A DNA stretch of 64,000 nucleotides, taken from contig NZ_FNYJ01000001.1 in NCBI RefSeq assembly GCF_900108875.1, positions 620,001 through 684,000 of the forward strand. Reading direction: 5' to 3'. Both the position numbers and the translations under genes were made by a program. The notes beneath the pieces were generated by a model. That model was not told where the DNA came from and ran no database searches. It saw only the letters and a program-made list of their open reading frames with translations. The DNA comes from Pseudomonas sp. NFR16. Lineage in GTDB: Bacteria > Pseudomonadota > Gammaproteobacteria > Pseudomonadales > Pseudomonadaceae. Positions 1 through 8,528 of the stretch are shown piece by piece; the first letter of the stretch is position 1, and each line of letters starts with the position of its first letter.

Positions 1-3000
1 GCCGTCGAAGACATTGATGGTGGTGCCGGGTGTGCCCGAACCGGTCAGGGTGAAACCGTCACCGCTGATGGCCAGGTCCGAGGGCGAGGCCACTTGCGTG
101 CCGTCAGGTCCGGGTAAGGTGACCGGCGGCGAACCGTTGCCGCCCGCATCAGTGCTGACCACGTTCAGATTGCTGCCGGCAGCTGCGGGCGGGTTAAGGC
201 CGATGATGAACGTGCCGTCGCTGCCGACCGTACCGGAACCCAGCACGGTTCCGTCGGGCGCGGTCACCGTTACCGTAGTACCTGCTTCGCCGGTGCCTGA
301 GACGCTGCTGCCGTCCGGACTGATCGTGAGGTTGTCCACTTGCGCAGGGGGGACGTTGTCCGGGGCGTTAGTGGCGATGGGGAGCGAATCGTTGCGGCCA
401 TCGGTGGCGATGACCTGCACCGGTTGTCCGTTATTCAGACCGCCTGGCAGAGGGAAGCTGAACGTCCCGTCAGGCCCGGCCGTCACGGTGCCGATCGTGT
501 TGCCGTCGGCATCCACGATTTTCACTGCGCCGTCTGGCTGGGTGGTGCCGGTCAGCACGCCGTTGGCGTCGACGGCGACATCGCTCGGCGCGGGGGGCGC
601 GGTCACATCCGGTGCGGTTACGGCGGCGGGCGAGGAGGGCAGGTTGCTGGCGTCGATCTGGATGATATTCAGTTGCTGACCATCCAGCTGCGCCGGGTTC
701 AGCGTAACGGTGAAGGTGCCATTGCTGCCAACGGTCGCGGTGCCAAGCAAGGTTCCGCCTGCGTTACGCACTTCGATGGTATCGCCGGCAACGCCGTTGC
801 CGGAAACGCTTTGACCGTCTGCGCTGATCGCAACGGCCGTAGGCGCCGTCGCCGGTGTGGTGTCTGGAACTGGCAGCGGCGTAGACGATCCGGCATTGCC
901 TCGCGCATCCGACTGGGACACCTGCAACGTCTGCCCGTTGTTCTGGGCGGTGGGCAAGGTGACCTCGAATTGCCCGGTGACCGGGTCGGCGGTCGCGGTC
1001 GCCAGGATGTTGCCCGCCGCGTCGCGCACGGTCACAGTCGCGCCCGGTTCGCCCTGACCGGTCACCAGCGTGCCGGTCGGATCCAGCGTCACATCGGTGG
1101 GCGCGTCAGGTGCCTGAATGTCCGGCGCCTGCACGGCCACAGCGCCCGACGGCGTCGGCGACGCGTCGGCCTGACTGACGTTCAGCGTCTGGCCGTTGGT
1201 CTGAGCGGCGGAAAGATTGACCTCGAAGCGGCCATTGCTGCCCACCACGGCAGAGCCCAGCGTGACGCCATTGGCGTCCGTCACCGTTACCGTGGCGCCC
1301 GCCTGACCATTGCCGCTGATGACAAGACCATTCGCCGAAATGACAGCGTTGGTCACCGGTTCCGGCGTGCTCAGGTCCGGGGCGTTCACCGTCACCGACG
1401 TGGACTGATTGCCCGCGTTGTCGGCCTGGATGACTTGCAGCTGTTGGCCATCGGTCTGAGTGGTGGTCAGTGTCAGCGTGAATTGACCATTGCTGCCAAC
1501 ATTCCCTGTGCCGATCACCGTGCCGCTTGCATCGCGTACCGTGACGGTTGCGCCGGCTTCCCCGGAGCCAGTCAAGACCCGACCCTGACCGTCAAGCGCA
1601 AGCTGGGTCAGCGGCGCCGGCGCCTGGGTGTCGGGCGCGTGATAGGTCAGCGGCGGCGCGGCATTGCCGGCGCTATCGCTGGCGTTGATCGTCAAGGTCT
1701 GGCCGTTGTTCTGCGCGCTGCTCAGCGTCACGCTGAAGGTGCCGTCGGCCGATACCACGGTTGAGCCAAGGACACGGCCGCCCGCGTCGGTCACGGTGAT
1801 GCGTGAGCCGGCTTCACCGGTGCCGCTCAACACCGTGCCGTTGGCACTGATGATGACATGGGCGGGTTGCAGCGGGCCGTCCAGGTCCGGTGCGGAAACG
1901 GGCGTGGTGGCCGACGGGTTGCCCGCAGGGTCGGTCAACACCACTTGCAATGATTGACCATTGGTCTGTGCAGCGTTGAGCGTCACGGAAAAACTGCCCG
2001 TCGGCGAAACGGTGGCGGTGCCCAGCACGTGGCCTTGAGCATCCGAGACCGTCACCGTTGCGCCTGCCTCGCCACGGCCACTCACGGACAAGCCGTTATT
2101 GGCGACGGTAAGGTCGCTGGCAGCGGTAGGCCCGGTGATGTCGGGTGCGCTGACGGGGACGGTCACCGAGCTTTCACCCGATGTGTCGGTGGCCTGGACA
2201 TCGAGCACTTCGCCGTTGGCCTGGGCGGGCACGAGGGTGATCGTGAACCTGCCATCGCTGCCGGCCGTTGCGCTGCCCAGAACGTTGCCCTCTGCGTCGC
2301 GCACCTCGACCCGCGAGCCCGGCGAAGCGGTGCCGGTCAGTTGCTCGCCGTTTGCGCTGACGAGCAGGCCGGACGGCGTCGCCGGGCCGTCGGCATCCGG
2401 CGCGGTGACACTGAGCCCCGGTGAATGATTGCCGGCCGCGTCTGTTTGCGAGACCTGCAGCACGGCACCGGTTGCCACCGGCGTGGTCAGGTTGATCTGG
2501 AAGGTGCCGTTGGTGCCCACCACGCCGGTGCCGATGGGGTTGCCATTGGCATCATTGACCGTGACGGTCGCGCCAGGTTCGCCGCGGCCCGAGAGCTGAG
2601 TGCCGTCCGCACTGATGACGACGTTCTGGACCTGGGCAGGCACGGTCGTGTCGTTGGCGGTGAGCTGCACGGTCGAGGTATTTCCGGCGGCGTCGACGAC
2701 GCTGACATCGAGTTTTTCACCATTGACCTGCGCGGCACTGAGCGCCACTGTGAAATTGCCATCGAGCCCGGCCTGCCCGGTGCCCAGCACCACGCCGCCC
2801 GCGCCGCGGATGACGATGCGCGCGCCTGCTTCGGCATGCCCGCTCAGCGACAGGCCGTCGGCCGACAAGGTGAGGGTCGTCGGTTGCGCCGGCGGTGTTG
2901 TGTCGGGCGACGTGATCGCCACGTTACTGGAGACGTTACCGGCAGCGTCTGTCAGGGTGACCTGCAACACCTGGCCGGCTGTCTGTGGCGGGTTGAGGGT

Positions 3001-3420
3001 GACGTTGAACGACCCGTCGGCGCCGACGACCGCGGTGCCCAGCACTGTACCGTTGGCATCGATCACGCTGACGGTGCTGCCGGCTTCACCGCGACCGCTG
3101 ACCAGTTGCCCGCTGTGACTGATGGTCACGCCGGTCGGCGCTGTCGGCGGGGTGACATCGCCACCCGGTGGGTTGACGTCGACATCCGGGGCCTGTGCCT
3201 GGGCGGGCACCGAGGTATTGCCGGCTGCATCGGTCGCGCTGACCGACACGACCTGTCCGTTGGTCTGTGGCGGATTCAACGTCAGGCTGAAGGAGCCATC
3301 GGGCCCGACGATGCCGGTCCCCAGCAGCGTGCCATCCGCGCCGCGCACTTGAATCGTTGCGCCTGCTTCGCCGTTGCCGGTGAGAAGGGTGCCTGTGCTG
3401 TTGATCAGCAAGTTACTGGG
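1..3420 (-). repeat. Tandem Ig-like domain repeats, about 255 bp period
   Basis: Degenerate in-frame repeats of about 85 residues. The recurring segment encoding G-E-A-G-A-T-(I/V)-x-V (on the plus strand gcgcc-gcttcgcc-like) appears near 1043, 1297, 1552, 1806, 2065, 2317, 2571, 2823, 3076 and 3360, with spacings of 252-259 bases. The last interval is 284 bases because of a short Pro/Gly/Asp-rich insertion near 3165-3190. Less regular copies lie near 30, 285, 540 and 785. Sequence between copies has diverged, which argues against very recent expansion. Confidence 0.85.
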
Positions 3421-3921
3421 CGCCAACGGCGCCGTGGTATCAGGCGGTGTCGTGCCACTGCCGCCACCGCTCGATCCACCACCACCACCGCCTCCACCGC
3501 CACCCGACGCGGCGGCCGCACCGCCTGCGCCCAGCAAGCCCAGCCCGGCAATGGCCCAGGCTGGCGTGGCGCTGCCGACCACGCCAGCCCCCGCGATCAA
3601 TTCATCCAGAGAGTCGACCTCAGCGAAGGTGAACCCGTTGAAGGATTCGGCACTGTACTGAGCCTGCCAGAGCGTCCCGTCTTCAGCCTGAAAGACCATG
3701 TCGCTGGCGACGCCTTCCTGGGCATTGAAGAAGTTGGCGACCTTGACGTGTTCGCCGTTCTTGAGATTGACCACCAGGTCCTGACCGCTGCGGGTAACCG
3801 AGGCCACCTGGCTCGGCGCAACGGGCATTTGAACGACGGCGGGGTTGTCGAGGGCCAGGTCGCCCCAGGATTTGGCGGTGAGTTGAGAAGTTGATTTGTC
3901 GGCAACGACAATGTTGTCCAT
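1..3921 (-). CDS. Giant BapA-like biofilm adhesin, N-terminal part (runs off left edge)
   Basis: The frame is open from the ATG at 3921 to base 1 (1307 codons), so the C-terminus is outside the window. There is no Sec signal. Residues 1-120 (MDNIVVADKSTSQL...) match the prefix domain found at the start of BapA-type large adhesins. A hydrophobic Ala/Gly stretch and a Gly/Ser linker (about residues 135-155) follow, then tandem Ig-like domains with the motif GEAGATI-V. Known members are exported by type I secretion through a C-terminal signal and mediate cell-cell and surface adhesion; here that part is unseen. AAGGGA lies about 9 bases upstream of the ATG. The gene is divergent from the MFS gene and close to the cellulose operon, which fits a matrix role. 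Family call is confident; exact substrate or binding partner is unknown. Confidence 0.9.
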   Translation of the reverse strand, partial: MDNIVVADKSTSQLTAKSWGDLALDNPAVVQMPVAPSQVASVTRSGQDLVVNLKNGEHVKVANFFNAQEGVASDMVFQAEDGTLWQAQYSAESFNGFTFAEVDSLDELIAGAGVVGSATPAWAIAGLGLLGAGGAAAASGGGGGGGGGGSSGGGSGTTPPDTTAPLAPSNLLINSTGTLLTGNGEAGATIQVRGADGTLLGTGIVGPDGSFSLTLNPPQTNGQVVSVSATDAAGNTSVPAQAQAPDVDVNPPGGDVTPPTAPTGVTISHSGQLVSGRGEAGSTVSVIDANGTVLGTAVVGADGSFNVTLNPPQTAGQVLQVTLTDAAGNVSSNVAITSPDTTPPAQPTTLTLSADGLSLSGHAEAGARIVIRGAGGVVLGTGQAGLDGNFTVALSAAQVNGEKLDVSVVDAAGNTSTVQLTANDTTVPAQVQNVVISADGTQLSGRGEPGATVTVNDANGNPIGTGVVGTNGTFQINLTTPVATGAVLQVSQTDAAGNHSPGLSVTAPDADGPATPSGLLVSANGEQLTGTASPGSRVEVRDAEGNVLGSATAGSDGRFTITLVPAQANGEVLDVQATDTSGESSVTVPVSAPDITGPTAASDLTVANNGLSVSGRGEAGATVTVSDAQGHVLGTATVSPTGSFSVTLNAAQTNGQSLQVVLTDPAGNPSATTPVSAPDLDGPLQPAHVIISANGTVLSGTGEAGSRITVTDAGGRVLGSTVVSADGTFSVTLSSAQNNGQTLTINASDSAGNAAPPLTYHAPDTQAPAPLTQLALDGQGRVLTGSGEAGATVTVRDASGTVIGTGNVGSNGQFTLTLTTTQTDGQQLQVIQADNAGNQSTSVTVNAPDLSTPEPVTNAVISANGLVISGNGQAGATVTVTDANGVTLGSAVVGSNGRFEVNLSAAQTNGQTLNVSQADASPTPSGAVAVQAPDIQAPDAPTDVTLDPTGTLVTGQGEPGATVTVRDAAGNILATATADPVTGQFEVTLPTAQNNGQTLQVSQSDARGNAGSSTPLPVPDTTPATAPTAVAISADGQSVSGNGVAGDTIEVRNAGGTLLGTATVGSNGTFTVTLNPAQLDGQQLNIIQIDASNLPSSPAAVTAPDVTAPPAPSDVAVDANGVLTGTTQPDGAVKIVDADGNTIGTVTAGPDGTFSFPLPGGLNNGQPVQVIATDGRNDSLPIATNAPDNVPPAQVDNLTISPDGSSVSGTGEAGTTVTVTAPDGTVLGSGTVGSDGTFIIGLNPPAAAGSNLNVVSTDAGGNGSPPVTLPGPDGTQVASPSDLAISGDGFTLTGSGTPGTTINVFDG

Positions 3922-3944
3922 TTCAGGCAGTCCCTTTCATCGCA

Positions 3945-3967
3945 ATTACGTTTCACGACAACGTAAT
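3945..3967. promoter_or_regulatory. Perfect 8-bp inverted repeat upstream of the adhesin
   Basis: Arms ATTACGTT (3945-3952) and AACGTAAT (3960-3967) are separated by 7 bases, 24 bases upstream of the adhesin ATG. It could be an operator or a leader hairpin that also influences ribosome access. No known regulator is recognised. The surrounding intergenic stretch 3922-4485 (564 bases) holds the divergent promoters; I see no convincing gene there. A weaker repeat TCCCA-N5-TGGGA lies at 4382-4396 on the MFS side. Confidence 0.3.
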
Positions 3968-4465
3968 GCTCACGCTAATTACCGCCGTGGAGCATCGTGG
4001 CGCTCCTAAAGCCGGCGGAGTTCTTTTGAGTGAAATCCGTTTGGAGGCAAATCTAGATTGGATCCACACGACTTCAATGGTCAGAGGATTGACATCACTG
4101 AAATGTTTCAGGAGTGGGCGTCGTAAGTGACTGGCAGGAAAGGACCGTCCATCGATCCGATATCGAAATGCCGGTCGTCGGGTAAGGCTGAGAAAGCCTT
4201 CAAACGAGGGCTTTTAGAGTTCGGTCAGATTGCACTTTTCGAGTGCGCTCAGACAGGAATACGCAAGTGAGTTGCAGCTATTTCGTCCCAGTCGGGGGTG
4301 GTGAGTGAACAGACACTGACGACCCATTCTTCCGTATCCGAAACAGCGACGCTTGCACGCCTGCGCCGTGGATCATGTTATTCCCATATGTTGGGATATT
4401 ACGTCACATATTGAGGAGTGCGATCTTCTGGTCTAAGGTGGCCCTGTCGTCATCATCAGTCTCAT

Positions 4466-4473
4466 AACAACAA
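4466..4473 (+). promoter_or_regulatory. AANAANAA motif (possible Hfq/Crc site) before MFS gene
   Basis: AACAACAA lies 12 bases upstream of the MFS start and just before its ribosome binding site. In pseudomonads such A-rich AANAANAA motifs next to the start codon are bound by Hfq with Crc to block translation during catabolite repression. The motif match is seen; the function is inferred. Confidence 0.4.
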
Positions 4474-4485
4474 CAGCGAGGTGAT

Positions 4486-5853
4486 ATGCAACAGCCATCG
4501 ATGCCAACGGACCTGCACGCCAGCACCATGAAGCGCCTGAATCTCAAGCTGATTCCGTTTCTGATGTTGCTGTACATGGTTGCCTACATAGACAAATCGA
4601 ACATCTCGGTCGCAGCGCTGCAGATGAATGCAGAGCTGGGGCTGACGGCCCGGATGTATGGCATTGGAGTGGGGCTGTTCTTCCTCACTTACATCCTCTT
4701 TGAAGTCCCCAGCAGCGTCATCCTTACCCGGGTCGGTGCGCGCCGCTGGATCGCGCGGATCATGATCACCTGGGGCATCGTTGCAGCGGGGATGTCGCTG
4801 GTGCAGAGCGCCAATCAGCTGTACGGCATGCGCTTGCTGCTGGGTGCTGCCGAAGCGGGCTTCACGCCGGGCATCATCTACTACCTCTCCCAGTGGTATC
4901 CGCGCAGCGACCGGGCCAAAGCCATGTCGTTCTTCTACATCGGTGCTGCGCTGGCATCGGTCATCGGGCTTCCTCTGTCCGGCGCGTTTCTTCACCTTGA
5001 CGGCTACTTCGGCGTCAGCGGCTGGCGCTGGTTGTTCCTTCTGGAAGGCATTCCTGCTGTCGTGCTGGGCGTAGTGGTGTTGCGTTACCTGCCGGATTCG
5101 CCGCACACCACCCACTGGTTACAGCCAGATCAACAGCAGTGGCTTAGTCAGACCATTGCAGCGGAGCAGGCCACGACGCCGATCTCCCCTCATGCCGGTT
5201 GGCAGATGGCGTTCCGCAGTCGTCAGGTCTGGCTGCTGAGCCTGTTCTGGTTGCTTCAGGCCTTCGGCACCATCGGCATCACCCTGTTCCTGCCCCTGAT
5301 CGTGAAGTCGGTATCCGGCCAGGATTCGTTCACGGTCAGCGCGTTGTCCGCATTACCGTTCCTGTTCGCCTGCGTATTCATGTACTTCAACGGGACCCAT
5401 TCGGACCGGACGCGAGAACGAGGCTGGCACCTTGGTGTGCCCTTGATGATCGCAGGCGTACTGTTGGCGGGTGCTGTGGCCACGGGTAATGCCTGGCTGG
5501 CGTACGGCTTGCTGGTGGTGGCGGTGGGGTTGAACTGGGCAGCGACGCCGGTGTTCTGGGCGACCACCACCGAATACTTGTCCGGCGCGGCGGCAGCGGC
5601 ATCCATCGCCTTGATCAACTCCATCGCCAACATTGCCGGTCTCGGCCTACCGCCGGTCATGGGATGGATTAAGGATGCGACGCAAAGTTACGACTATGCC
5701 TTGCTGATGGTCGCTGCGGCACTGCTGGCGGGTGGTGTTCTGGGTTTATATCTGGTCAGGGCGCCCCGTCCGGTGCCGGCGGCGGAACAAGCCGCTGGCC
5801 CTTTGGCCAATTCCGCACGCGCTGATCAGCGGCATGAGACGCGGGGAGCCTGA
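4486..5853 (+). CDS. MFS transporter, anion:cation symporter (ACS) family
   Basis: A 455-residue inner-membrane protein with about 12 hydrophobic segments. The N-terminus (LIPFLMLLYMVAYIDKSNIS) and the motif FEVPSSVILTRVGARRWIARI after helix 2 are typical of the ACS/phthalate-permease branch, which takes up organic acids such as phthalate, tartrate, hexuronates or 4-hydroxyphenylacetate by proton symport. The start is chosen for AGGTGAT just upstream. It stands alone, so the substrate cannot be assigned from neighbours. An A-rich motif in the leader suggests catabolite control. It resembles the second ACS transporter at 60796-62181, but the two are clearly different paralogues. Confidence 0.88.
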   Translation: MQQPSMPTDLHASTMKRLNLKLIPFLMLLYMVAYIDKSNISVAALQMNAELGLTARMYGIGVGLFFLTYILFEVPSSVILTRVGARRWIARIMITWGIVAAGMSLVQSANQLYGMRLLLGAAEAGFTPGIIYYLSQWYPRSDRAKAMSFFYIGAALASVIGLPLSGAFLHLDGYFGVSGWRWLFLLEGIPAVVLGVVVLRYLPDSPHTTHWLQPDQQQWLSQTIAAEQATTPISPHAGWQMAFRSRQVWLLSLFWLLQAFGTIGITLFLPLIVKSVSGQDSFTVSALSALPFLFACVFMYFNGTHSDRTRERGWHLGVPLMIAGVLLAGAVATGNAWLAYGLLVVAVGLNWAATPVFWATTTEYLSGAAAAASIALINSIANIAGLGLPPVMGWIKDATQSYDYALLMVAAALLAGGVLGLYLVRAPRPVPAAEQAAGPLANSARADQRHETRGA

Positions 5854-5944
5854 TCTGGATGATCAGGTCGTCGGCGGCGCAGAACGGCTAACACAGACCT
5901 GCGCCGCGCAGCGCCCGCGCCGGGCGCCCTGGTTGGCGGATCGC

Positions 5945-6085
5945 TTACTTTTTCTCGTCGTTCTGCTGCATCTGCACCGATGCCTTTGACGTGTCCTTGT
6001 CTTTGCTCTGATCGTTGTCAAAGCATCCATTGAGCGATGCCAGTACGCAGCAGATGCCTGCCAACGCGCACACTTTCCTGATCAT
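5945..6085 (-). CDS. Small lipoprotein, 46 residues
   Basis: Reading leftward from the ATG at 6085 gives a 46-residue protein starting MIRKVCALAGICCVLASLNG, with Cys21 next. The basic start, hydrophobic core and lipobox L-N-G-C mark a signal-peptidase-II lipoprotein. The mature part is only about 26 residues, highly polar and rich in Asp, Lys, Ser and Gln, with no recognised domain. Asp at +3 after Cys-Phe does not give a clear inner-membrane retention signal. AGGAG lies about 9 bases upstream of the ATG, supporting a real gene. It is convergent with the MFS gene and divergent from the esterase gene. Function unknown. Confidence 0.7.
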   Translation of the reverse strand: MIRKVCALAGICCVLASLNGCFDNDQSKDKDTSKASVQMQQNDEKK

Positions 6086-6361
6086 CTCTATTCACTCCTG
6101 GTTCAAGAGGGACATGCGCCGTGCGCATGCAAACGTGTTTCGCCACGCTCAAGAGAGGGATGCCGCGATACCGGAAAAATTCAGCGGATCCGCCCGCGTG
6201 CGCGACGGCAGACCGCTCATCCATCGGCTGCCGAATTATTTTGAACGACGCTTTGCAAATGCCTACTGACAGTTTGGAGAGCAGATCATCATCCGTTCGA
6301 GTGAGTCTGGGGCTGCGCGACGTGCGAGGTCCGGGCCTAACCCAGCCGAAGAGGAATAACC

Positions 6362-7459
6362 ATGATAAAGACTCATCGCAAATGGCTGTGGCTGATGTCC
6401 GCAGTGGGCGTTATCGCAGCGTTGAACGGTTGCGCCCGAGACCCCGAAAAACACTCGTTGTCGGAGCTGGCTGTCAGCGGCACCAAGAGCGTGCTGCGCA
6501 CTGATTCGGACATGCAGACGGTGCTCAATAAATTTGCCAGCTTCGATGCCAAGGCGGTTGAGAAGACTACGCCGGCAGAGGCGCGTCAGCAACCAACCCT
6601 GGCAGACGCCGTCAAGGCGGTGCTCGCCGAACAGAAGCGTGACAGTGCCGGCACGGCGCTGGTGCCCGGCGTGACGACACGTGACATCAACGTCACCGGG
6701 GCTGCGGGTAATTTGCCCGCGACGGTCTATACGCCTGCCGGCAGCGGACCGTTTCCGGTTGTGCTGTACTTCCACGGCGGCGGTTGGGTGTTCGCTGACC
6801 GTCACGTGTATGACGCAGGCGCGCGGGGCCTGGCCAGACAGGCAAACGCAGTTGTGCTGTCCGTGGATTATCGACTCGCACCGGAACACAAATTTCCGGC
6901 GGCCCATGATGATGCGCTCGCCGCCTATCGCTGGCTGACGAATCATGCGACATCGATCAATGGCGATCCGCAGCGGCTGGCGCTCGCGGGCGAAAGCGCC
7001 GGCGGGAACCTGGCAGTGGCGACGGCTGTGGCGGCGCACAAAGCCGGGTTGATCGCGCCGCGCCACGTGCTCTCCGTTTACCCGGTCGCGCAATCGAGCA
7101 CTGACACGGAGTCTTATCTGAAATACGCCGATGCAATGCCGCTGAACCGCCCCATGATGCTGTGGTTCATTGCTCAGGTGACGCGAAGTGCGGCAGACGC
7201 CAAGGACCCGCGCATTGATCTGGTTCACGCCGACTTGCAGGGACTGCCGCCGGTCACGTTGATCAACGCTGAAATCGATCCGCTGCGCGATGACGGCGCG
7301 CAACTCGAGCAGGCGTTGCGTACTGCAGGCGTGAGTGTCGAGCGTCGTCTGTATCCGGGCGTCACCCACGAGTTTTTCGGTGCGGCGGCCGTCGTGCAGA
7401 AGGCTCAGCAGGCCCAGCAATATGCCGGTGAGCGGCTTTCGGCTTCGTTTGAAAAGTGA
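6362..7459 (+). CDS. Lipoprotein esterase/lipase, hormone-sensitive-lipase type
   Basis: A 365-residue alpha/beta hydrolase of bacterial lipase family IV. The signal sequence ends in lipobox L-N-G-C (Cys23), so the enzyme should be lipid-anchored in the periplasm or outer membrane. Visible signatures are the oxyanion-hole HGGGW (about residue 137), the nucleophile elbow GESAGG (Ser about 211), the acid in EIDPL (Asp about 305) and the His in THEFFG (about 336), so the triad is complete. Members cleave short acyl esters; the natural substrate is unknown. The start is supported by AGAGGA upstream. It probably leads an operon with the two membrane-protein genes downstream (gap of 37 bases). Confidence 0.87.
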   Translation: MIKTHRKWLWLMSAVGVIAALNGCARDPEKHSLSELAVSGTKSVLRTDSDMQTVLNKFASFDAKAVEKTTPAEARQQPTLADAVKAVLAEQKRDSAGTALVPGVTTRDINVTGAAGNLPATVYTPAGSGPFPVVLYFHGGGWVFADRHVYDAGARGLARQANAVVLSVDYRLAPEHKFPAAHDDALAAYRWLTNHATSINGDPQRLALAGESAGGNLAVATAVAAHKAGLIAPRHVLSVYPVAQSSTDTESYLKYADAMPLNRPMMLWFIAQVTRSAADAKDPRIDLVHADLQGLPPVTLINAEIDPLRDDGAQLEQALRTAGVSVERRLYPGVTHEFFGAAAVVQKAQQAQQYAGERLSASFEK

Positions 7460-7496
7460 TTGAACCGACCTTCCTTTGTACGGAGACACCACTGCG

Positions 7497-8009
7497 ATGG
7501 ATGCCATTGAACATGAGATGCAGGACAAACGTTATCCGGTGGATGAGGACATCGCGCTGCAGCGCCGGATCTGGCGGTTCGAGCGCGTCGGCTGGTATTT
7601 ACTGCTGGTGGTCGTGCTGTTGACGCTGTGCGGCCTGTTTTCCCATGGCATGCTGAGTTCAGTGAGTACCACCACGCCCCAGGGTGACCTGACAGTTGAG
7701 TACGAGCGCTTCCATCGCAGCGGCGCGGTCAATGCGATGGTGATCCACAGTCGCGGTGAACCGGGGCGACAGCACACCCTCACCCTCAGCCACCGTATGA
7801 TGAAGGGCTTCAGCGTTGAATCGATGCAGCCCCAGCCGGTGCGTTCGGCCGGCACGCGTGAGGGCCTGGAATTGACCCTGCCGGCGGATGCGCATGGCGA
7901 AAGCACGCTGTATCTGACTTGGCGCAGCGACGGTCTCGGCTATTTTAAAAGTAAAATTGGCCTGGAAGGCGGCGGCCAGGTTTCAGTCACTCAGTTCATT
8001 TATCCCTAG
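7497..8009 (+). CDS. Unknown single-span membrane protein
   Basis: 170 residues from the ATG at 7497, chosen because GGAG lies 11 bases upstream; an upstream TTG at 7476 lacks a site. A polar cytoplasmic N-terminus (about 30 residues) precedes one strong hydrophobic helix (WYLLLVVVLLTLCGLF, about residues 33-50) and a periplasmic domain of about 110 residues, predicted rich in beta strands and ending VSVTQFIYP. I do not recognise a family. It is followed after 7 bases by the YetF-like gene, so the two are probably co-translated and may act together in the membrane. Confidence 0.75.
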   Translation: MDAIEHEMQDKRYPVDEDIALQRRIWRFERVGWYLLLVVVLLTLCGLFSHGMLSSVSTTTPQGDLTVEYERFHRSGAVNAMVIHSRGEPGRQHTLTLSHRMMKGFSVESMQPQPVRSAGTREGLELTLPADAHGESTLYLTWRSDGLGYFKSKIGLEGGGQVSVTQFIYP

Positions 8010-8016
8010 GTGTGAA

Positions 8017-8472
8017 ATGGATGCAGTCTTGCGGGCAGGTGCGATCTATCTGGCACTGATGGTGCTGTTCCGGATTTCCGGAAGACGATCGCTGGGGGAG
8101 TTGACGTCATTCGATTTCGTCCTGCTGATGATCATCGGCGAAGCGACGCAACAGGCGTTGCTCGGCGATGACTTCTCGGTGACCAACGCCATTCTGGTGA
8201 TCATCACGCTGATTGCCATCGATGTCGGATTTTCACTGGCCAAACGTAAATCTACCCGGCTGGGTAAACTGATCGATGGTGGCCCGACCATCATCGTCGA
8301 GAACGGTGCATTCCTGCGGCATCGGATGAACGAGGCGAGGATCGGCGAAGACGACGTCATGCAGGCGGCACGGCTGGCTCAAGGCATCGAGCGGGTCGAG
8401 CAGATCAAATTCGCGATCATTGAGCGAAACGGCAAGATTTCGATCATCACCCGTGATCAGTCAGCAGACTGA
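8017..8472 (+). CDS. YetF/DUF421 family membrane protein
   Basis: A 151-residue protein with an N-terminal membrane part (about 70 residues, three hydrophobic segments including FRISGRRSLGELTSFDFVLL) and a cytoplasmic domain with the family pattern PTIIVENGAFLRHRMNEARI. The RISGRR and TSFDFVLLMIIGE signatures identify DUF421 (YetF-like). The family occurs from Bacillus to pseudomonads; its molecular role is poorly defined. The ATG at 8017 is used because AGGTG precedes it; a longer frame from 7957 would overlap the upstream gene extensively. Last gene of the esterase cassette and convergent with wssI. Confidence 0.85.
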   Translation: MDAVLRAGAIYLALMVLFRISGRRSLGELTSFDFVLLMIIGEATQQALLGDDFSVTNAILVIITLIAIDVGFSLAKRKSTRLGKLIDGGPTIIVENGAFLRHRMNEARIGEDDVMQAARLAQGIERVEQIKFAIIERNGKISIITRDQSAD

Positions 8473-8493
8473 GCGAGGACTCAGCAGAGGCAG

Positions 8494-8524
8494 GCCGTCG
8501 CACCGAGGCCGGCGCGACGACGGC
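8494..8524. terminator. Weak hairpin between convergent genes
   Basis: GCCGTCG (8494-8500) pairs with CGACGGC (8518-8524) across a 17-base GC-rich loop, between the ends of the YetF-like gene and wssI. There is no T tract on either strand, so intrinsic termination is only a possibility. Confidence 0.25.
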
Positions 8525-8528
8525 ACCA

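Noticed and set aside
340..1764. Long plus-strand open frame (474 residues) across the adhesin repeats
   Set aside because: It is a high-GC shadow of the minus-strand Ig-like array; composition is Arg/Gly/His rich with no domain, while the opposite frame shows a clear family.
1..3420. Periodic 255-bp structure considered as CRISPR or satellite repeat
   Set aside because: The repeats are in frame, degenerate and encode Ig-like domains; no short identical direct repeats with unique spacers.
4382..4396. TCCCA-N5-TGGGA repeat upstream of the first MFS gene
   Set aside because: Five-base arms are too short for confidence; recorded only within the intergenic description.
6263..7528. Minus-strand frame of 421 residues opposite the esterase
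   Set aside because: The plus-strand product has a complete lipase triad and lipobox; the antisense frame has neither a ribosome site nor a domain.
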